64,000 bases of DNA from Bradyrhizobium sp. JYMT SZCCT0428 (GTDB taxonomy: Bacteria > Pseudomonadota > Alphaproteobacteria > Rhizobiales > Xanthobacteraceae). A model generated the notes under the pieces. The model was not told the DNA's origin, ran no database searches, and saw only the letters and a list, made by a program, of their open reading frames with translations. The stretch lies in assembly GCF_018131075.1 (NCBI RefSeq), contig NZ_JAFCLS010000030.1, positions 1 to 64,000 of the forward strand. The letters run 5' to 3'. Of this stretch, positions 7,985-17,609 are shown in pieces. Made by a program: the position numbers and the translations under genes. Position 1 is the first letter of the stretch. Every line of letters starts with the position of its first letter.

Positions 7985-9084
7985 ATGTCATTGACTCCGA
8001 TATACGACAAGAGGTGTTGGAGGGCTTTCGCCAACTTTGGAAACTTTCGGACACGCGCGAGCTCCGAGACTACTGGCCGTCCCTCATGAAGATATGGACG
8101 GGAAGCCGGTGCCTTTCCGAGGTCGAAATCCGACTGCGCTTTGCGGGTTTCAGCGCCGCTGTTGCAGAGCCGCAACTGTTAAGGCGGAGGTCAAACGTAA
8201 CCATCGCGCCGCCCGAACGCATTCCCTATCCGTCGTCGGCTGATAGCGCCGTCAGCGAAGATCAGCCCGACGCGCTTTACGCGGGGACGCGATCTCTCGA
8301 TTTCGGTCATGTCCGTCAAATTATTCACCGCGCATCGTGCTTTGTGCAAGGCGGCGGCGCGCCCTTCAACATTATGCTCACCTACTTTCCGCCAGAGGAT
8401 GATCGTGAGGATACCGTTCGCGCCGTCCGATCGGTCGAACACTTTGTAAAAAGACTTCTGGCATTCGACGATTTTAATACGACGTCACAAGCCGTCATGT
8501 CTGTACTTGCACGGGATGGGGCTGGCGTGTTCGGTCGCATCGCGGGCCGCCTTCGGGGGCCCTCCGCTCTCACAGACTGCTACCGAAAAACCCTCGATTG
8601 GTTTGAAAACAATAAGTATCTCGTTGAGCAATCCTCGTTCTACATTGATGACAATCGGTCGACATTGAAGTTTCATTGGCGCGCTGTGGGTTCGCTGTTT
8701 GCGTCGCTGCCGGAGATGGAATGGCCTAAAGAACTGAAGCAAGCGCTCTTCGCCGGCCGGACCTACATATCGGGGCCGATACCGTCAGCACAGCCCATTG
8801 TTCAGTTTTATGGTGGTGTGTCCAGCGCTGCCCTCCGGACAAACGCCGAACCTCGGCTGCCTTATCTTTCTGCGGTGCAAGACGGGGCGTGGCCTCATGT
8901 CAAAGCCGGCTGGGAGCTGGACGAATCTCGAGATCGGTTACGCCTTAGAAATAACCGACTCCAACAGCTTGAGAAGCTGAGCAAAACATCCCTCCAGGAC
9001 GACACTGCAGCACGCGCGAAACTGTTCGACAGCTGGACCGACGACCATCGTCGGCGATCACGATCCTGGACCACGTGGTTCTGA
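7912..9084 (+). CDS. Continuation of the DnaX-like protein in the -1 frame, or an overlapping second gene
   Basis: The open frame gives up to 390 residues and overlaps the end of the DnaX-like frame by 73 bases, shifted by -1. No ATG or ribosome site fits its start; the first possible codon is a TTG at 7912. Joining the frames near 7925-7940 gives a smooth protein (VQAFLL then TLEQTLRHFNSYVD), so this is probably the C-terminal part of one protein of roughly 690 residues. No known domain was recognised in it; it is soluble with a basic C-terminus. It ends two bases before the start of the next gene, suggesting coupling. Confidence 0.6.
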   Translation: MGAGLLVTLEQTLRHFNSYVDPLVDVIDSDIRQEVLEGFRQLWKLSDTRELRDYWPSLMKIWTGSRCLSEVEIRLRFAGFSAAVAEPQLLRRRSNVTIAPPERIPYPSSADSAVSEDQPDALYAGTRSLDFGHVRQIIHRASCFVQGGGAPFNIMLTYFPPEDDREDTVRAVRSVEHFVKRLLAFDDFNTTSQAVMSVLARDGAGVFGRIAGRLRGPSALTDCYRKTLDWFENNKYLVEQSSFYIDDNRSTLKFHWRAVGSLFASLPEMEWPKELKQALFAGRTYISGPIPSAQPIVQFYGGVSSAALRTNAEPRLPYLSAVQDGAWPHVKAGWELDESRDRLRLRNNRLQQLEKLSKTSLQDDTAARAKLFDSWTDDHRRRSRSWTTWF

Positions 9085-9085
9085 A

Positions 9086-11323
9086 ATGATGTTGGACATA
9101 AACTACCTCGTCGCTCCGCCGGAGTTAAAACAGCCCGTGATCTATCGGTATCGAACTGGCATTTTGATCCCCGCGATGCACGAAGCAGTCCGCAAGGCCT
9201 TGCGACCTGGCGACGAGTTCACCGAGCACGCCGGTGGCTTGTTTGACCAGTTCATTCCGTTTTGGGAGTGGCGTGAACGAGGCTCCAATCGTGAGATGGT
9301 CAGATCATTCCTGCGAAGCCCGCCTAATGCCAGGTCGGTATTCTTCGCACATAGACGCTGCCCGCTATTTCGTCATTCTTGTTGGCCTGAGATCAGCGCG
9401 ACAAGTCTGATCGTTGAAGAGACTAATCCAACCGAGCAAACAGTGGAAAAGCTCGTCAGCTACCTCGATCATCATGCAACGCTCGGATCTCGAGGTCGCC
9501 TCAGCCGACAGGGCGACTTCATTGCTTATTTTCGAGAGCTCGTCATGTCGGAAGATTTGACATTGAACGACTTTGTTGAGGCGTTCAATGAAGCCGTGGT
9601 TTGCTACGTCGACCGAGATACAGGCGACTTCGAACGTCAAGCGGTTCTTCTTGCCGCACGTCAAACGAGTATCGAGATTGCGCGTCATTTGGAGAGGTTG
9701 CTCGAGCAAAACGATCAATCATCGATCCTGCCGCTTGTGATCGCTCTGGCAAAACGGCACACGAGCTCGGACCGCAGGTCCGAGATCTTAAGTGAGCTCG
9801 GCAAACGAGCGAGCATGCGACTAAGTCGCCTCCAATCGTCGGCTGACACACTCTCGTTCATCAACTCACGGGCGCGCGCATCCCTCATTTTTGTCGGCTC
9901 ACTAATTGCCTGGGCTCCGGCCATCATCGACGAGCTAACGCCCGAGCAAGCTTTTGGTTACCAGCCGCGCCTTTCGACCAACAACCTGCACCAAATGCTT
10001 TCTGACACGTGGACGCGTCTGACGCGCTCGGGCTTCGATGATCCCTTTAATGACCTTTGGTCAGATATACGTAACGCCTTAAATAAGCCTACGATCGGTC
10101 CCTTGACCGATCTTGTCGAGGCCACGGCCACTCTTTTGGCGTCGATTGATCCAATCGATGTTCCTTGGGCCCGCCATTTTCGCAATGTGCTTGTCGATCA
10201 GATTAGCGGAGCTTCAAGTACACGGGTGCTGAGGTCGTCCACGAGTGAGGAGACGTCGGTTGACCAGCTGCTCGGAACGGCCAGCTTCCTCGACTTCATC
10301 AAGAGCCGCGAAGCACGTGGCCGACGAACGGCGCCGCTCGTTCTCGCTGGACCAGTGGGCTCCGGAAAGCAAACTTTGGCGCGCTATAGCGCGATGTTCT
10401 CGGCCTGCGCCGGCGCTGCGCGGTCACGACCATGCTTTGCCTGCGAGGCGTGTACCACAATCGCGCAAAACGGTTCATTCGATTATGTTGTCTTTGACGT
10501 CACGCAGGCGGTTCTTGATCGCTCGATTGAAGAACAACTGAGAAATCGCTTGGACATGGTGCGCGCGTCCTTTCGCGTAGATCACTCGACTCTGGCGCTG
10601 TTAAATTTCGACCAGCTTCAATCTCTTAACTCACGATACCTTAAAACCCTCGAAAACGGGGCGGACGGCGCAACCTGGATTTTCTGCGTTGAGGATGTCG
10701 CCAGCCTTAACCCTGCCATCGTCTCTCGGAGCGACGTGTGGCACGTTCGCCCGCTTAACGAGGACGAGGCGACCACTTTCGCTGTTCGCGAGCTCTCTGC
10801 GCGTAATTGTCCGGTGCATCGGGATCCCCAGGCCATTGCGCTGATCGTTAGAGCGGCGCAGGGATTGCCCGGAAGAATCAAGCATTCCGCCTCACTTTGT
10901 GCTGCAGCAAGAGCTTCTGACTTGGTCCAGGTCCGCTCCGCCTTGGGGTTTCACTGGACCGCAGCCACTTTAGCGCTGTGCGAGCATCTCCTCGGCTCAG
11001 AAGAGCAGGGCGACCAATGTGTAGCAAGAGTACAACTACTAACAATTGAGCGCATGCGCCTCGTGCTCGCGGAGCTTGAGCTCGCTCTCACCGGACACGA
11101 ACCGCACGATGCGGCTTTCCTATATTTGCCGGATGACCCGCTGTCGCGCCTCGCGGCGCTGGTGAAGGATCTTGCGGGCAGACATAACCTGCATTGGCGT
11201 CTCATCTGGACCCATCTCTTGGAACTCTGGACCGCAGATGAAATTCTGGAGATCGATGGGCTGGCTGGCTTTGTCGATCGTAGCCGTCGATTTATGGCTG
11301 CGCTTCCTTCGTCTCTTTCCTAA
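9086..11323 (+). CDS. Large protein with a degenerate clamp-loader (delta-prime-like) AAA+ domain
   Basis: The protein has 745 residues. Residues 1 to about 400 match nothing I recognise. From about 415 it resembles a clamp-loader subunit: Walker A GPVGSGKQ with glutamine where Thr or Ser is usual, a cysteine cluster CFACEAC with a further cysteine upstream, a Walker B position LALLNFDQLQ lacking the DE pair, then VEDVASLNPAIVSRSDVW, like the SRC motif region. This suggests a non-hydrolysing partner, as delta-prime is to gamma in cellular clamp loaders. The ATG follows the previous stop by one base, so the pair is probably co-translated. Confidence 0.6.
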   Translation: MMLDINYLVAPPELKQPVIYRYRTGILIPAMHEAVRKALRPGDEFTEHAGGLFDQFIPFWEWRERGSNREMVRSFLRSPPNARSVFFAHRRCPLFRHSCWPEISATSLIVEETNPTEQTVEKLVSYLDHHATLGSRGRLSRQGDFIAYFRELVMSEDLTLNDFVEAFNEAVVCYVDRDTGDFERQAVLLAARQTSIEIARHLERLLEQNDQSSILPLVIALAKRHTSSDRRSEILSELGKRASMRLSRLQSSADTLSFINSRARASLIFVGSLIAWAPAIIDELTPEQAFGYQPRLSTNNLHQMLSDTWTRLTRSGFDDPFNDLWSDIRNALNKPTIGPLTDLVEATATLLASIDPIDVPWARHFRNVLVDQISGASSTRVLRSSTSEETSVDQLLGTASFLDFIKSREARGRRTAPLVLAGPVGSGKQTLARYSAMFSACAGAARSRPCFACEACTTIAQNGSFDYVVFDVTQAVLDRSIEEQLRNRLDMVRASFRVDHSTLALLNFDQLQSLNSRYLKTLENGADGATWIFCVEDVASLNPAIVSRSDVWHVRPLNEDEATTFAVRELSARNCPVHRDPQAIALIVRAAQGLPGRIKHSASLCAAARASDLVQVRSALGFHWTAATLALCEHLLGSEEQGDQCVARVQLLTIERMRLVLAELELALTGHEPHDAAFLYLPDDPLSRLAALVKDLAGRHNLHWRLIWTHLLELWTADEILEIDGLAGFVDRSRRFMAALPSSLS

Positions 11324-12230
11324 GATTGCTATTGAGATGTCCGATGGCGTTCTTAGCGACAACTTCAAGTGCGCGACAGGGTTCGCAAAGCTCATCGGTA
11401 CACCTGCGAAATCCTTCGCCCCGGCAGGGCGGTTCAGGGTGGTCAAATACTTCGCTGACCAAACCGCATTCGCGCAGGAGCGTGTAGGCGAAACGAAGTG
11501 CGGGCGACGAATATTGCGAAATCTTTAGATTCTTCTCTTGGTTATCGCCTGGCGTATAGTCAGGATTTTTTGCTATCGTAAATTTCTTATTGGTAAGGAA
11601 CTCGTAGAGGCGGCCGATTTGCGGAAGCATTCGACGAAGCGCGGGTGTCTTGTAATTATATCTCAAAAGATAGGGGTACAGACCCTGAAAGGCGAGATGG
11701 GCATTTTGTTCAAGGTTCGAACCGAAAAACACTGAGCTCTTATGTTCTCCATTCAGACTGTCAAAATCAGTCTGGAGCTTATCCAGATAGGCAAACATCT
11801 GTTCAGCAAGGTTCAACTGTTGAACGATATCCTCGACCAACTCGTAGAAGCTGCTTGATTTCGCGTCGGGCGGCTGCTTGAGTTTCCAAAGGTTATATCC
11901 AAACTCCAGCTTCTTAAAGGTAAGGGAGCTTAGCTTCTCTTCTTCTGGATCAGGCATATTCGACCGCCAATTATCCAGAGTTGCCCGAACTGTCTGCATT
12001 TGATTTCGTATCGCATCGATTCGCGCGTCAATTACCGGCCGATATTTGAACGGACTGGCACGGGCGTCTTCTACGTGCCAGATGGCCCAAATCTCCTTCA
12101 AGCGATCGAGCGCATAGGGAATTTTTGACGCATCAGCATCAATGCGCGCTTGATCAACGATGCGGTGCATGGTTTCACAATCAAGCCCGTGAACCCAATC
12201 AAGACCGGCGGTCGGGCTTGTCATCATCAT
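11292..12230 (-). CDS. Unrecognised protein with C-terminal cysteine cluster
   Basis: The protein has 312 residues, is soluble and largely helical, with no family I can name. Near the C-terminus a Cys-x7-Cys-x4-Cys-x2-Cys arrangement (CRGEGFRRC, then CEPC) could bind zinc. It converges on the large clamp-loader-like gene and the two overlap by 32 bases at their 3' ends. The frame starts with MMMTSPTAG. A short frame ends 10 bases upstream on the same strand, so the two may form an operon. Lower GC and codon use match the neighbouring clamp-loader genes, suggesting they arrived together. Confidence 0.6.
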   Translation of the reverse strand: MMMTSPTAGLDWVHGLDCETMHRIVDQARIDADASKIPYALDRLKEIWAIWHVEDARASPFKYRPVIDARIDAIRNQMQTVRATLDNWRSNMPDPEEEKLSSLTFKKLEFGYNLWKLKQPPDAKSSSFYELVEDIVQQLNLAEQMFAYLDKLQTDFDSLNGEHKSSVFFGSNLEQNAHLAFQGLYPYLLRYNYKTPALRRMLPQIGRLYEFLTNKKFTIAKNPDYTPGDNQEKNLKISQYSSPALRFAYTLLRECGLVSEVFDHPEPPCRGEGFRRCTDELCEPCRALEVVAKNAIGHLNSNLRKETKEAQP

Positions 12231-12240
12231 TTTTCCAATC

Positions 12241-12480
12241 TTAGTGGTTATAACCAGCGACCAGTGACCTTGCGGTATGCGATCGGTTCAAACGCATCCA
12301 GCGCAAATGTTCTGGCGTTCGTATTATCGCACCTCTTCGACCAATGGTGCGACAGAGTTTCTGGTAGGGAAAATTGGAGATGCTCGGGTGTTCGACTATC
12401 GTCCTTTGCGCGAATTCTAGTTCCAATTCGGCAGACGCTTCCCGAGTCAGTTCCGTCGCGTCTGGCCGGTAGTAACGCAT
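12241..12480 (-). CDS. Small hypothetical protein
   Basis: A 79-residue frame beginning MRYYRPDATELTREA and rich in charged residues, with GGAG immediately before its ATG. It ends 10 bases before the unrecognised 312-residue gene on the same strand. Operon-like spacing and plausible composition are the only support. The opposite strand is also open through much of this region, so it could be spurious. Confidence 0.4.
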   Translation of the reverse strand: MRYYRPDATELTREASAELELEFAQRTIVEHPSISNFPYQKLCRTIGRRGAIIRTPEHLRWMRLNRSHTARSLVAGYNH

Positions 12481-13651
12481 CTCCGCTGACTGCGCAGCGA
12501 GAATGCGGGCTACGGCGGCTATTCCCTTGGTACCGACGCGTCCTGCTCTGGTCCGACGGTGGGCAGGCAGTCTTCTTCATGCGCGATGGCAAGATCTTCG
12601 CGCAAAGCGGCAAGGGCTTCTCGGAAGACGTGATACTCGGCGCCTTCGTGCTGGGTGCGCAGAACGCGGCTGGGTCGGCGATGCTGGGCGCCGCTGATGG
12701 TCGACATCGGGCTTTCTTTCACCCCTTGGGGGTGGTCTGGGACGGCGTGTCGGCGCTGGAGGCGGCCACGAAGGAAGATTGGCCGTGAAGAGAGCTTCGG
12801 ATGCCCTATGCGGGGGCCGCCTTGCGAGCGAAAAATCCGGCTGAGCCGCATTCTCTGATCCGCGAGCTTGACAACTGCATCCGCGTGAACAACGGCGTGC
12901 CGGTAGGAGTTGGAATGGGACTTCGTTGATGGATCTCACTTCATCGGACGAACCATGACGGCACCAGCATACGATGCACGCATCTTGCTTCGCTTGCCCG
13001 AGCAGACGCCGGCCTGATGACGGCGGCGAATGGGATCCATGAGGCGCTGGATCCGGCAATCTTCCTCGAACGAGGAGTCCTAGCCAAAAGGTGCTCGGCA
13101 TCCGCCCATACTAGGCTATTGAAGTCGGAGCGATCCCCAGGTCGGTGACATTGATACATTTTGGTGGTACACAGGCCAAAATCGGAAGTCACCTAAGATA
13201 TTGATTTTGCTGATGTTGCGGTCAGTGGTCGACAACCCGCCCCTGGGCACCATTAATCTCAGTATTGCCGCATCCCGAAAGAGTTGCCGAGCAGGGGCTT
13301 GTCCCGGCGTAGCCCGTTTGGGCGAAGCCGGATGGTTCGATCCCGCCCATTTGATGAACCCGAGAGCCTGATTGCAGCGGCCCCGCCCGGCTTCCACCCG
13401 CGGGCAGAGGCTGGGGCCCAGGATCGCGGCTATCTCCGTGATGTTACGGGGTTTTTGACATAAACATTAAGCTTGTCCGAACACCAAAGCTTAAGGCTGC
13501 CGACGCTACGTTCGGGGATTGCAAGATCTCGGCGATGCCCGGCCGCGGCGATGCGGATCCCCGGGCGGTTCAGGCGAAGATAGTCGATGTCATATTTGAA
13601 GGCGTTGCTAGGCTCTGAGAGTGCAACCGTGGGTTTCCGGCTCGCGCGGGG
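12481..13651. other. No recognisable gene; right side of the accessory stretch
   Basis: Several overlapping frames exist on both strands, but none has a clear start, family signature or consistent composition. Between 12,800 and 12,930 a plus-strand frame reads like a degraded C-terminus (LIRELDNCIRVNNGVPV then a stop). Near 13,335 the string GGTTCGATCCCGCCC resembles a tRNA T-arm but the stem does not pair well. I regard this stretch as decayed DNA between the accessory block and the chromosomal genes, plus the upstream region of the GGDEF-EAL gene. Confidence 0.4.
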
Positions 13652-16312
13652 TTGCGTGCTGTGATTAACGCCCGCAGTTTGGTCCGCAAGGCTGCCAAGG
13701 CAATCCTGCGAAATGCCCCGCTGCAAATCGCGCTGTTCTTCCTGCCGCTGGTGTGGATCGGCTACTTCGCGATCACGTCTTCGGAACGAACGGAAGCGCT
13801 GCAACAGGCGCGGGCGCACGGAAACAGCGTCGCTCAGCTGTTTGAGGAAAATACCGAGCGGATCTTCGAGCGGGTAGATCAGTCACTGCTGGTCGTGCGT
13901 GCGCTTTACGCCCAGGATCCTGCCGCCTTCAGCCTGAAATTCTGGGCCGGCAAGGCGCAGATGGCGAGCGGCGACGTGGTTCAGTTCTCGCTGATCGGAC
14001 CGAACGGCTATTTGTCCGATACGACGACCGGCTACTCCGGCCCGCCGCTCTATCTCGGGGACCGGGAGCACTTCGCCAAGGTGATGGAACTGGCCGAAGA
14101 CCGGCTCTATGTCGCAAAGCCGGTGTTCGGGCGGGCATCGAACAAATGGACCATCCAGATCGCAAGAAAGCTGTTCGACAACGGCAAAGGTCCGGCGGGC
14201 GTCGTCGTAGGCTCGATCAGCGTGGACCTGGTCGGCAGGTTCTACGACACCGCGAAGCTCGGTATCGGAGGCACGCTTGTCCTCAGAAATGCCGACTACA
14301 TCGTGCTCGCCGCGCGGGGCATAGACCAGGGCACGGTACTGGGACAGCGCAATCCCGGCCACGTCGAAGGCGCATTACGGGACAGCTCCTATAGCCAATA
14401 TTGGAACTGGAGCGGGAGCGAAGGTCGCGCGAACCGGAGCAACCGGTTGATCACCGCGCGCAGATCGCGGGTTTTTCCGCTGATCTTCACCGCCGGCATT
14501 TCGGAGCAGGAGATCTATTCGCGCTCTCAAGCCAGGCAGAAAATCTATCTCGGTGGCGCGCTCCTGCTCACCTTCATCATCCTGATGGCGACCGCGCTGC
14601 ACTGGCGAAGACAGAAGGCGCTCGACGCGGCACAGCGCGAACTGCGCGACTCCCTGAGCAAATTCGAGGACGCGCTGCGAAACCTTCCGCAAGGGTTGAG
14701 CATGTTCGATGGCCAGGATCGCCTGATCGCGTTCAACCGGCAATGGCTCGATGCCTATGAGCTTTCGCCTGACAACATCAGGGTCGGCATGAATTTCCGC
14801 GAGGTGTTTGCACATCAGGAGGCGGTGCGTGATCTCGACGCCTACCTGGTTGACCTCAAGGACCGGCTCGCCAAATCGGAAAACACCTCGAACACGGTGC
14901 AGTTTCCGGACGGGCGCGTCATCCATATTTCCTATGGACGGCGCGAGAGTGGTGGCTGGGTTGCGACGCATGAGGACATCACCGAACGCAAGGCTTCCGA
15001 GGACCGCATCGAGAGGCTGGCGCACTATGACAGCCTGACCGGCCTTGCGAATCGCAACCTTTTCAAGGGGTGCCTTGACGAAGCGCTGGACGAGTATCTT
15101 CTGCACCAGACGCCGTTCGCCGTGCTGCTGCTGGATCTCGACAAGTTCAAGTCCGTCAACGACGCGCTCGGCCACCACTGCGGCGATGCGCTTCTCAAGC
15201 AGGTCGCCGGTCGAATCAAGGCGCAGGCCCGAACCGTCGATACGGCGGCCCGGATCGGCGGCGACGAGTTTGCGCTGATCGTGGTGCCGGGGCCGTCCGC
15301 GCTGCAGGACGACGCCGCAACACTTGCCGCGCGCCTGGTCCAGGCCATTGCCGAACCCTATGAAATAGACGGCCACCCGGTCGTGATCGGATGCAGCATC
15401 GGTGTCGCCGTGGTGCCCGAGCATGGCACGCGCATTGATGAAATTCTTCGCAATGCCGATCTTGCCCTCTACAAGTCGAAGAATGCCGGTCGAAATGGTT
15501 TCCATCTCTACTCACCCGAGCTCAAGGCCGAAGCCGACCAGCGCGACATCCTTGAAATCGAGCTTCGCGAGGCGATCTGGCGCGAAGAGATCGAGGTGTT
15601 CTATCAGCCCATATTCGAACTCTCGACGGGCCGCGCGAAATCGGTCGAGGCCCTGGCGCGCTGGCGCCACAAGACTAGAGGCCTGATCCCTCCCGCCGAA
15701 TTCATTCCGGTTGCGGAACGCGGCGGACTGATCGGCGAGCTCGGCGATCTCGTGCTCGCCAAGGCGTGTCGCCATGCCGTGATGCTGCCGGATGATATCA
15801 AGGTTGCGGTCAACCTCTCGGCTCTGCAATTTGCCGGCGGCACTCTCGTCGATTCCGTCATGGCCGCGCTGGCTGAGAGCGGACTTGCCGAGACACGGCT
15901 GGAGCTCGAGATCACCGAGAGCGTGTTTCTGGCCGACAGCCAGGAAAATCTCAAGACGCTCGAACGCCTGAAGCGGCTCGGTGTTTCCATCGCGCTCGAC
16001 GATTTCGGCGTCGGCTATTCGTCACTGTCCTACCTGACCGCTTTTCCGTTCAACAAGGTCAAGATCGACAAGTCCTTCATCGACAGGATCGGTCGCGCCG
16101 AGACCGTTGCCGTGCTCGGATCGATCGTCCAGCTTGCGAAGACGTTGAACCTTTCGATCGTCGCCGAAGGCGTCGAGACCTACGACCAGGTCGAAAAGAT
16201 TCGCGCGCTCGGAATTGCCCTGGGCCAGGGATATCTCTTCAGCAAGCCCGTGCCGTTCGGCGAATTGTTGCTGCAGGTCCTTCCGGAGAGCGAGCGGCAG
16301 GCGGTGGCGTGA
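13652..16312 (+). CDS. Membrane CACHE-PAS-GGDEF-EAL cyclic di-GMP enzyme
   Basis: The protein has 886 residues. A transmembrane segment at about 22-42 is followed by a periplasmic CACHE-like sensor (about 45-295), a second transmembrane segment (about 300-320), a PAS domain (about 335-450), a GGDEF domain with intact RIGGDEFAL (about 535) and an EAL domain with intact VEALARWRH (about 664), DDFGVGYSSL and KIDKSFI. Both the cyclase and the phosphodiesterase may be active. It probably senses a periplasmic ligand and sets cyclic di-GMP. The start is uncertain: TTG at 13652 or GTG at 13661. Confidence 0.85.
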   Translation: MRAVINARSLVRKAAKAILRNAPLQIALFFLPLVWIGYFAITSSERTEALQQARAHGNSVAQLFEENTERIFERVDQSLLVVRALYAQDPAAFSLKFWAGKAQMASGDVVQFSLIGPNGYLSDTTTGYSGPPLYLGDREHFAKVMELAEDRLYVAKPVFGRASNKWTIQIARKLFDNGKGPAGVVVGSISVDLVGRFYDTAKLGIGGTLVLRNADYIVLAARGIDQGTVLGQRNPGHVEGALRDSSYSQYWNWSGSEGRANRSNRLITARRSRVFPLIFTAGISEQEIYSRSQARQKIYLGGALLLTFIILMATALHWRRQKALDAAQRELRDSLSKFEDALRNLPQGLSMFDGQDRLIAFNRQWLDAYELSPDNIRVGMNFREVFAHQEAVRDLDAYLVDLKDRLAKSENTSNTVQFPDGRVIHISYGRRESGGWVATHEDITERKASEDRIERLAHYDSLTGLANRNLFKGCLDEALDEYLLHQTPFAVLLLDLDKFKSVNDALGHHCGDALLKQVAGRIKAQARTVDTAARIGGDEFALIVVPGPSALQDDAATLAARLVQAIAEPYEIDGHPVVIGCSIGVAVVPEHGTRIDEILRNADLALYKSKNAGRNGFHLYSPELKAEADQRDILEIELREAIWREEIEVFYQPIFELSTGRAKSVEALARWRHKTRGLIPPAEFIPVAERGGLIGELGDLVLAKACRHAVMLPDDIKVAVNLSALQFAGGTLVDSVMAALAESGLAETRLELEITESVFLADSQENLKTLERLKRLGVSIALDDFGVGYSSLSYLTAFPFNKVKIDKSFIDRIGRAETVAVLGSIVQLAKTLNLSIVAEGVETYDQVEKIRALGIALGQGYLFSKPVPFGELLLQVLPESERQAVA

Positions 16313-16428
16313 CAGGTCGGTGGCCCTTGCGCCCGCCCGGTTTCACCGAAGTTGGCGCGTAGCGAGCGTAGCGCGGATCAGCGAAACGATATCCGGGAAT
16401 TGGGAAAGTTCCCGACATCTCAACAAAA

Positions 16429-16450
16429 AGCCCCGGACGAGGCCGGGGCT
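16429..16450 (-). terminator. Rho-independent terminator of the porin gene
   Basis: AGCCCCGG (16429-16436) pairs with CCGGGGCT (16443-16450). On the minus strand the stem is followed by TTTTTGTTG, just past the stop codon of the outer-membrane protein gene. Confidence 0.8.
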
Positions 16451-16477
16451 TCAAGTTCGCTGGACGTTAGCTGCTCG

Positions 16478-17230
16478 TCAGTAGCGCGCGGCCACCGGTG
16501 CCCCGTAACCGCCAAAGCGGTAGTTGATGCGCAACGTGACCATGTCGATGTCCTGATTGATGCGGTTGAGCGCGCCGGCCACGATGGGATTGGCCACCGA
16601 GAACGAATTATTCGCATCCCCCATGAAGAGGTGATCGTATTCGACGCCGACCGACCAGTTCGGTGCAAAGCCATATTCAAGGCCGACACCGATCGCACCG
16701 CCCCAGCGCGTTGCGCTGGCTGACGCCACACTGACACCGCCGAGCGTCGTGAGAATATCGAAGCTATTGCTGGTCACCGCAGCGCCGCCCTTGACGTACA
16801 GCAGCGCGGCGTTCCAGGCGTAACCGATCTGGCCGGTGAATAAACCGATGCCGTCGGTTCGCACGCGCGTCGAGAATGCCGGATTGATGAAGCTGAGGCG
16901 CGTGTTGCTGAGGTCGGCCCAATCGCCTTGCGCTTCCAGGCCGAAGACCCAGCCGCCGGACTGCCAGCGATATCCGAGTTGCCCGCCGATGAGACCTCCG
17001 GATCGGTCCGAGCAACCGTCCGCGACCACTACTCCCGCCACGGTGACAAAATCCCAGCAATTACGGCTCTGGCCCCAGCCACCGTTGGCGCCAATATAGA
17101 ACCCGCTCCAGTCGTAGATTACCGGAAGCGGCGCCATAGGCCTTGCCTTGACGGCCATGTCGGCGGCGGATGCCGGAGCGCCCATGCCCAGCGCAATCAC
17201 ACCTACCGTACCCATCAGAAACTTCTTCAT
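16478..17230 (-). CDS. Omp31-like outer-membrane beta-barrel protein
   Basis: The protein has 250 residues. A signal peptide (MKKFLMGTVGVIALGMGAPASA) precedes the family hallmark YDWSGFYIGANGGWG and alternating beta strands such as GGLIGGQLGYRWQ and WSVGVEYDHLFMG. It ends with aromatic-rich strands INYRFGG and VAARY. This is the common Omp25/Omp31 barrel of Rhizobiales, sitting in the outer membrane; transport specificity is not predictable. It is a single gene with its own terminator. The ATG has GGGGATATGC upstream. Confidence 0.9.
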   Translation of the reverse strand: MKKFLMGTVGVIALGMGAPASAADMAVKARPMAPLPVIYDWSGFYIGANGGWGQSRNCWDFVTVAGVVVADGCSDRSGGLIGGQLGYRWQSGGWVFGLEAQGDWADLSNTRLSFINPAFSTRVRTDGIGLFTGQIGYAWNAALLYVKGGAAVTSNSFDILTTLGGVSVASASATRWGGAIGVGLEYGFAPNWSVGVEYDHLFMGDANNSFSVANPIVAGALNRINQDIDMVTLRINYRFGGYGAPVAARY

Positions 17231-17609
17231 TGCATATCCCCTTCCGGTGTAGCCGACGATCTTTCCAGCCGCGGCGTTCTACATGCATTCCCATTCCACG
17301 ACCCAGTATGGATGATTTGCTTTCTTCACCGTGTATCCGGGTTGCAACAGGCGAATTTTTATTCGGGAAAAAACGGCAATAGTCTTGTCCTGTTAGACTA
17401 TGCAGTTTGTGCCAATGCTTCTTCCGAGGCATCGGAAGGTCGGGAAAATAATGCAAGAAAACCCTGGCTGTCAGGGATGTCGGCGCGGCCCAGCCGAGGA
17501 CGGTATTTTTGATCTGATGGGGGCATCGCCTCAAAGGACAATATCCCCGGCCGAATTTGGAGGGCATGTTCCGTTTCCAGGCGGACAAGTGCCAGTCGGA
17601 GCAGGGCGT

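Noticed and set aside
12577..13101. 174-residue minus-strand frame
   Set aside because: Arg/Pro/Ser-rich composition typical of a shadow frame in GC-rich DNA; no start site or family signature.
13325..13345. tRNA-like T-arm (GGTTCGATCCCGCCC)
   Set aside because: The five-base stem does not pair and no acceptor or anticodon arm can be drawn upstream.
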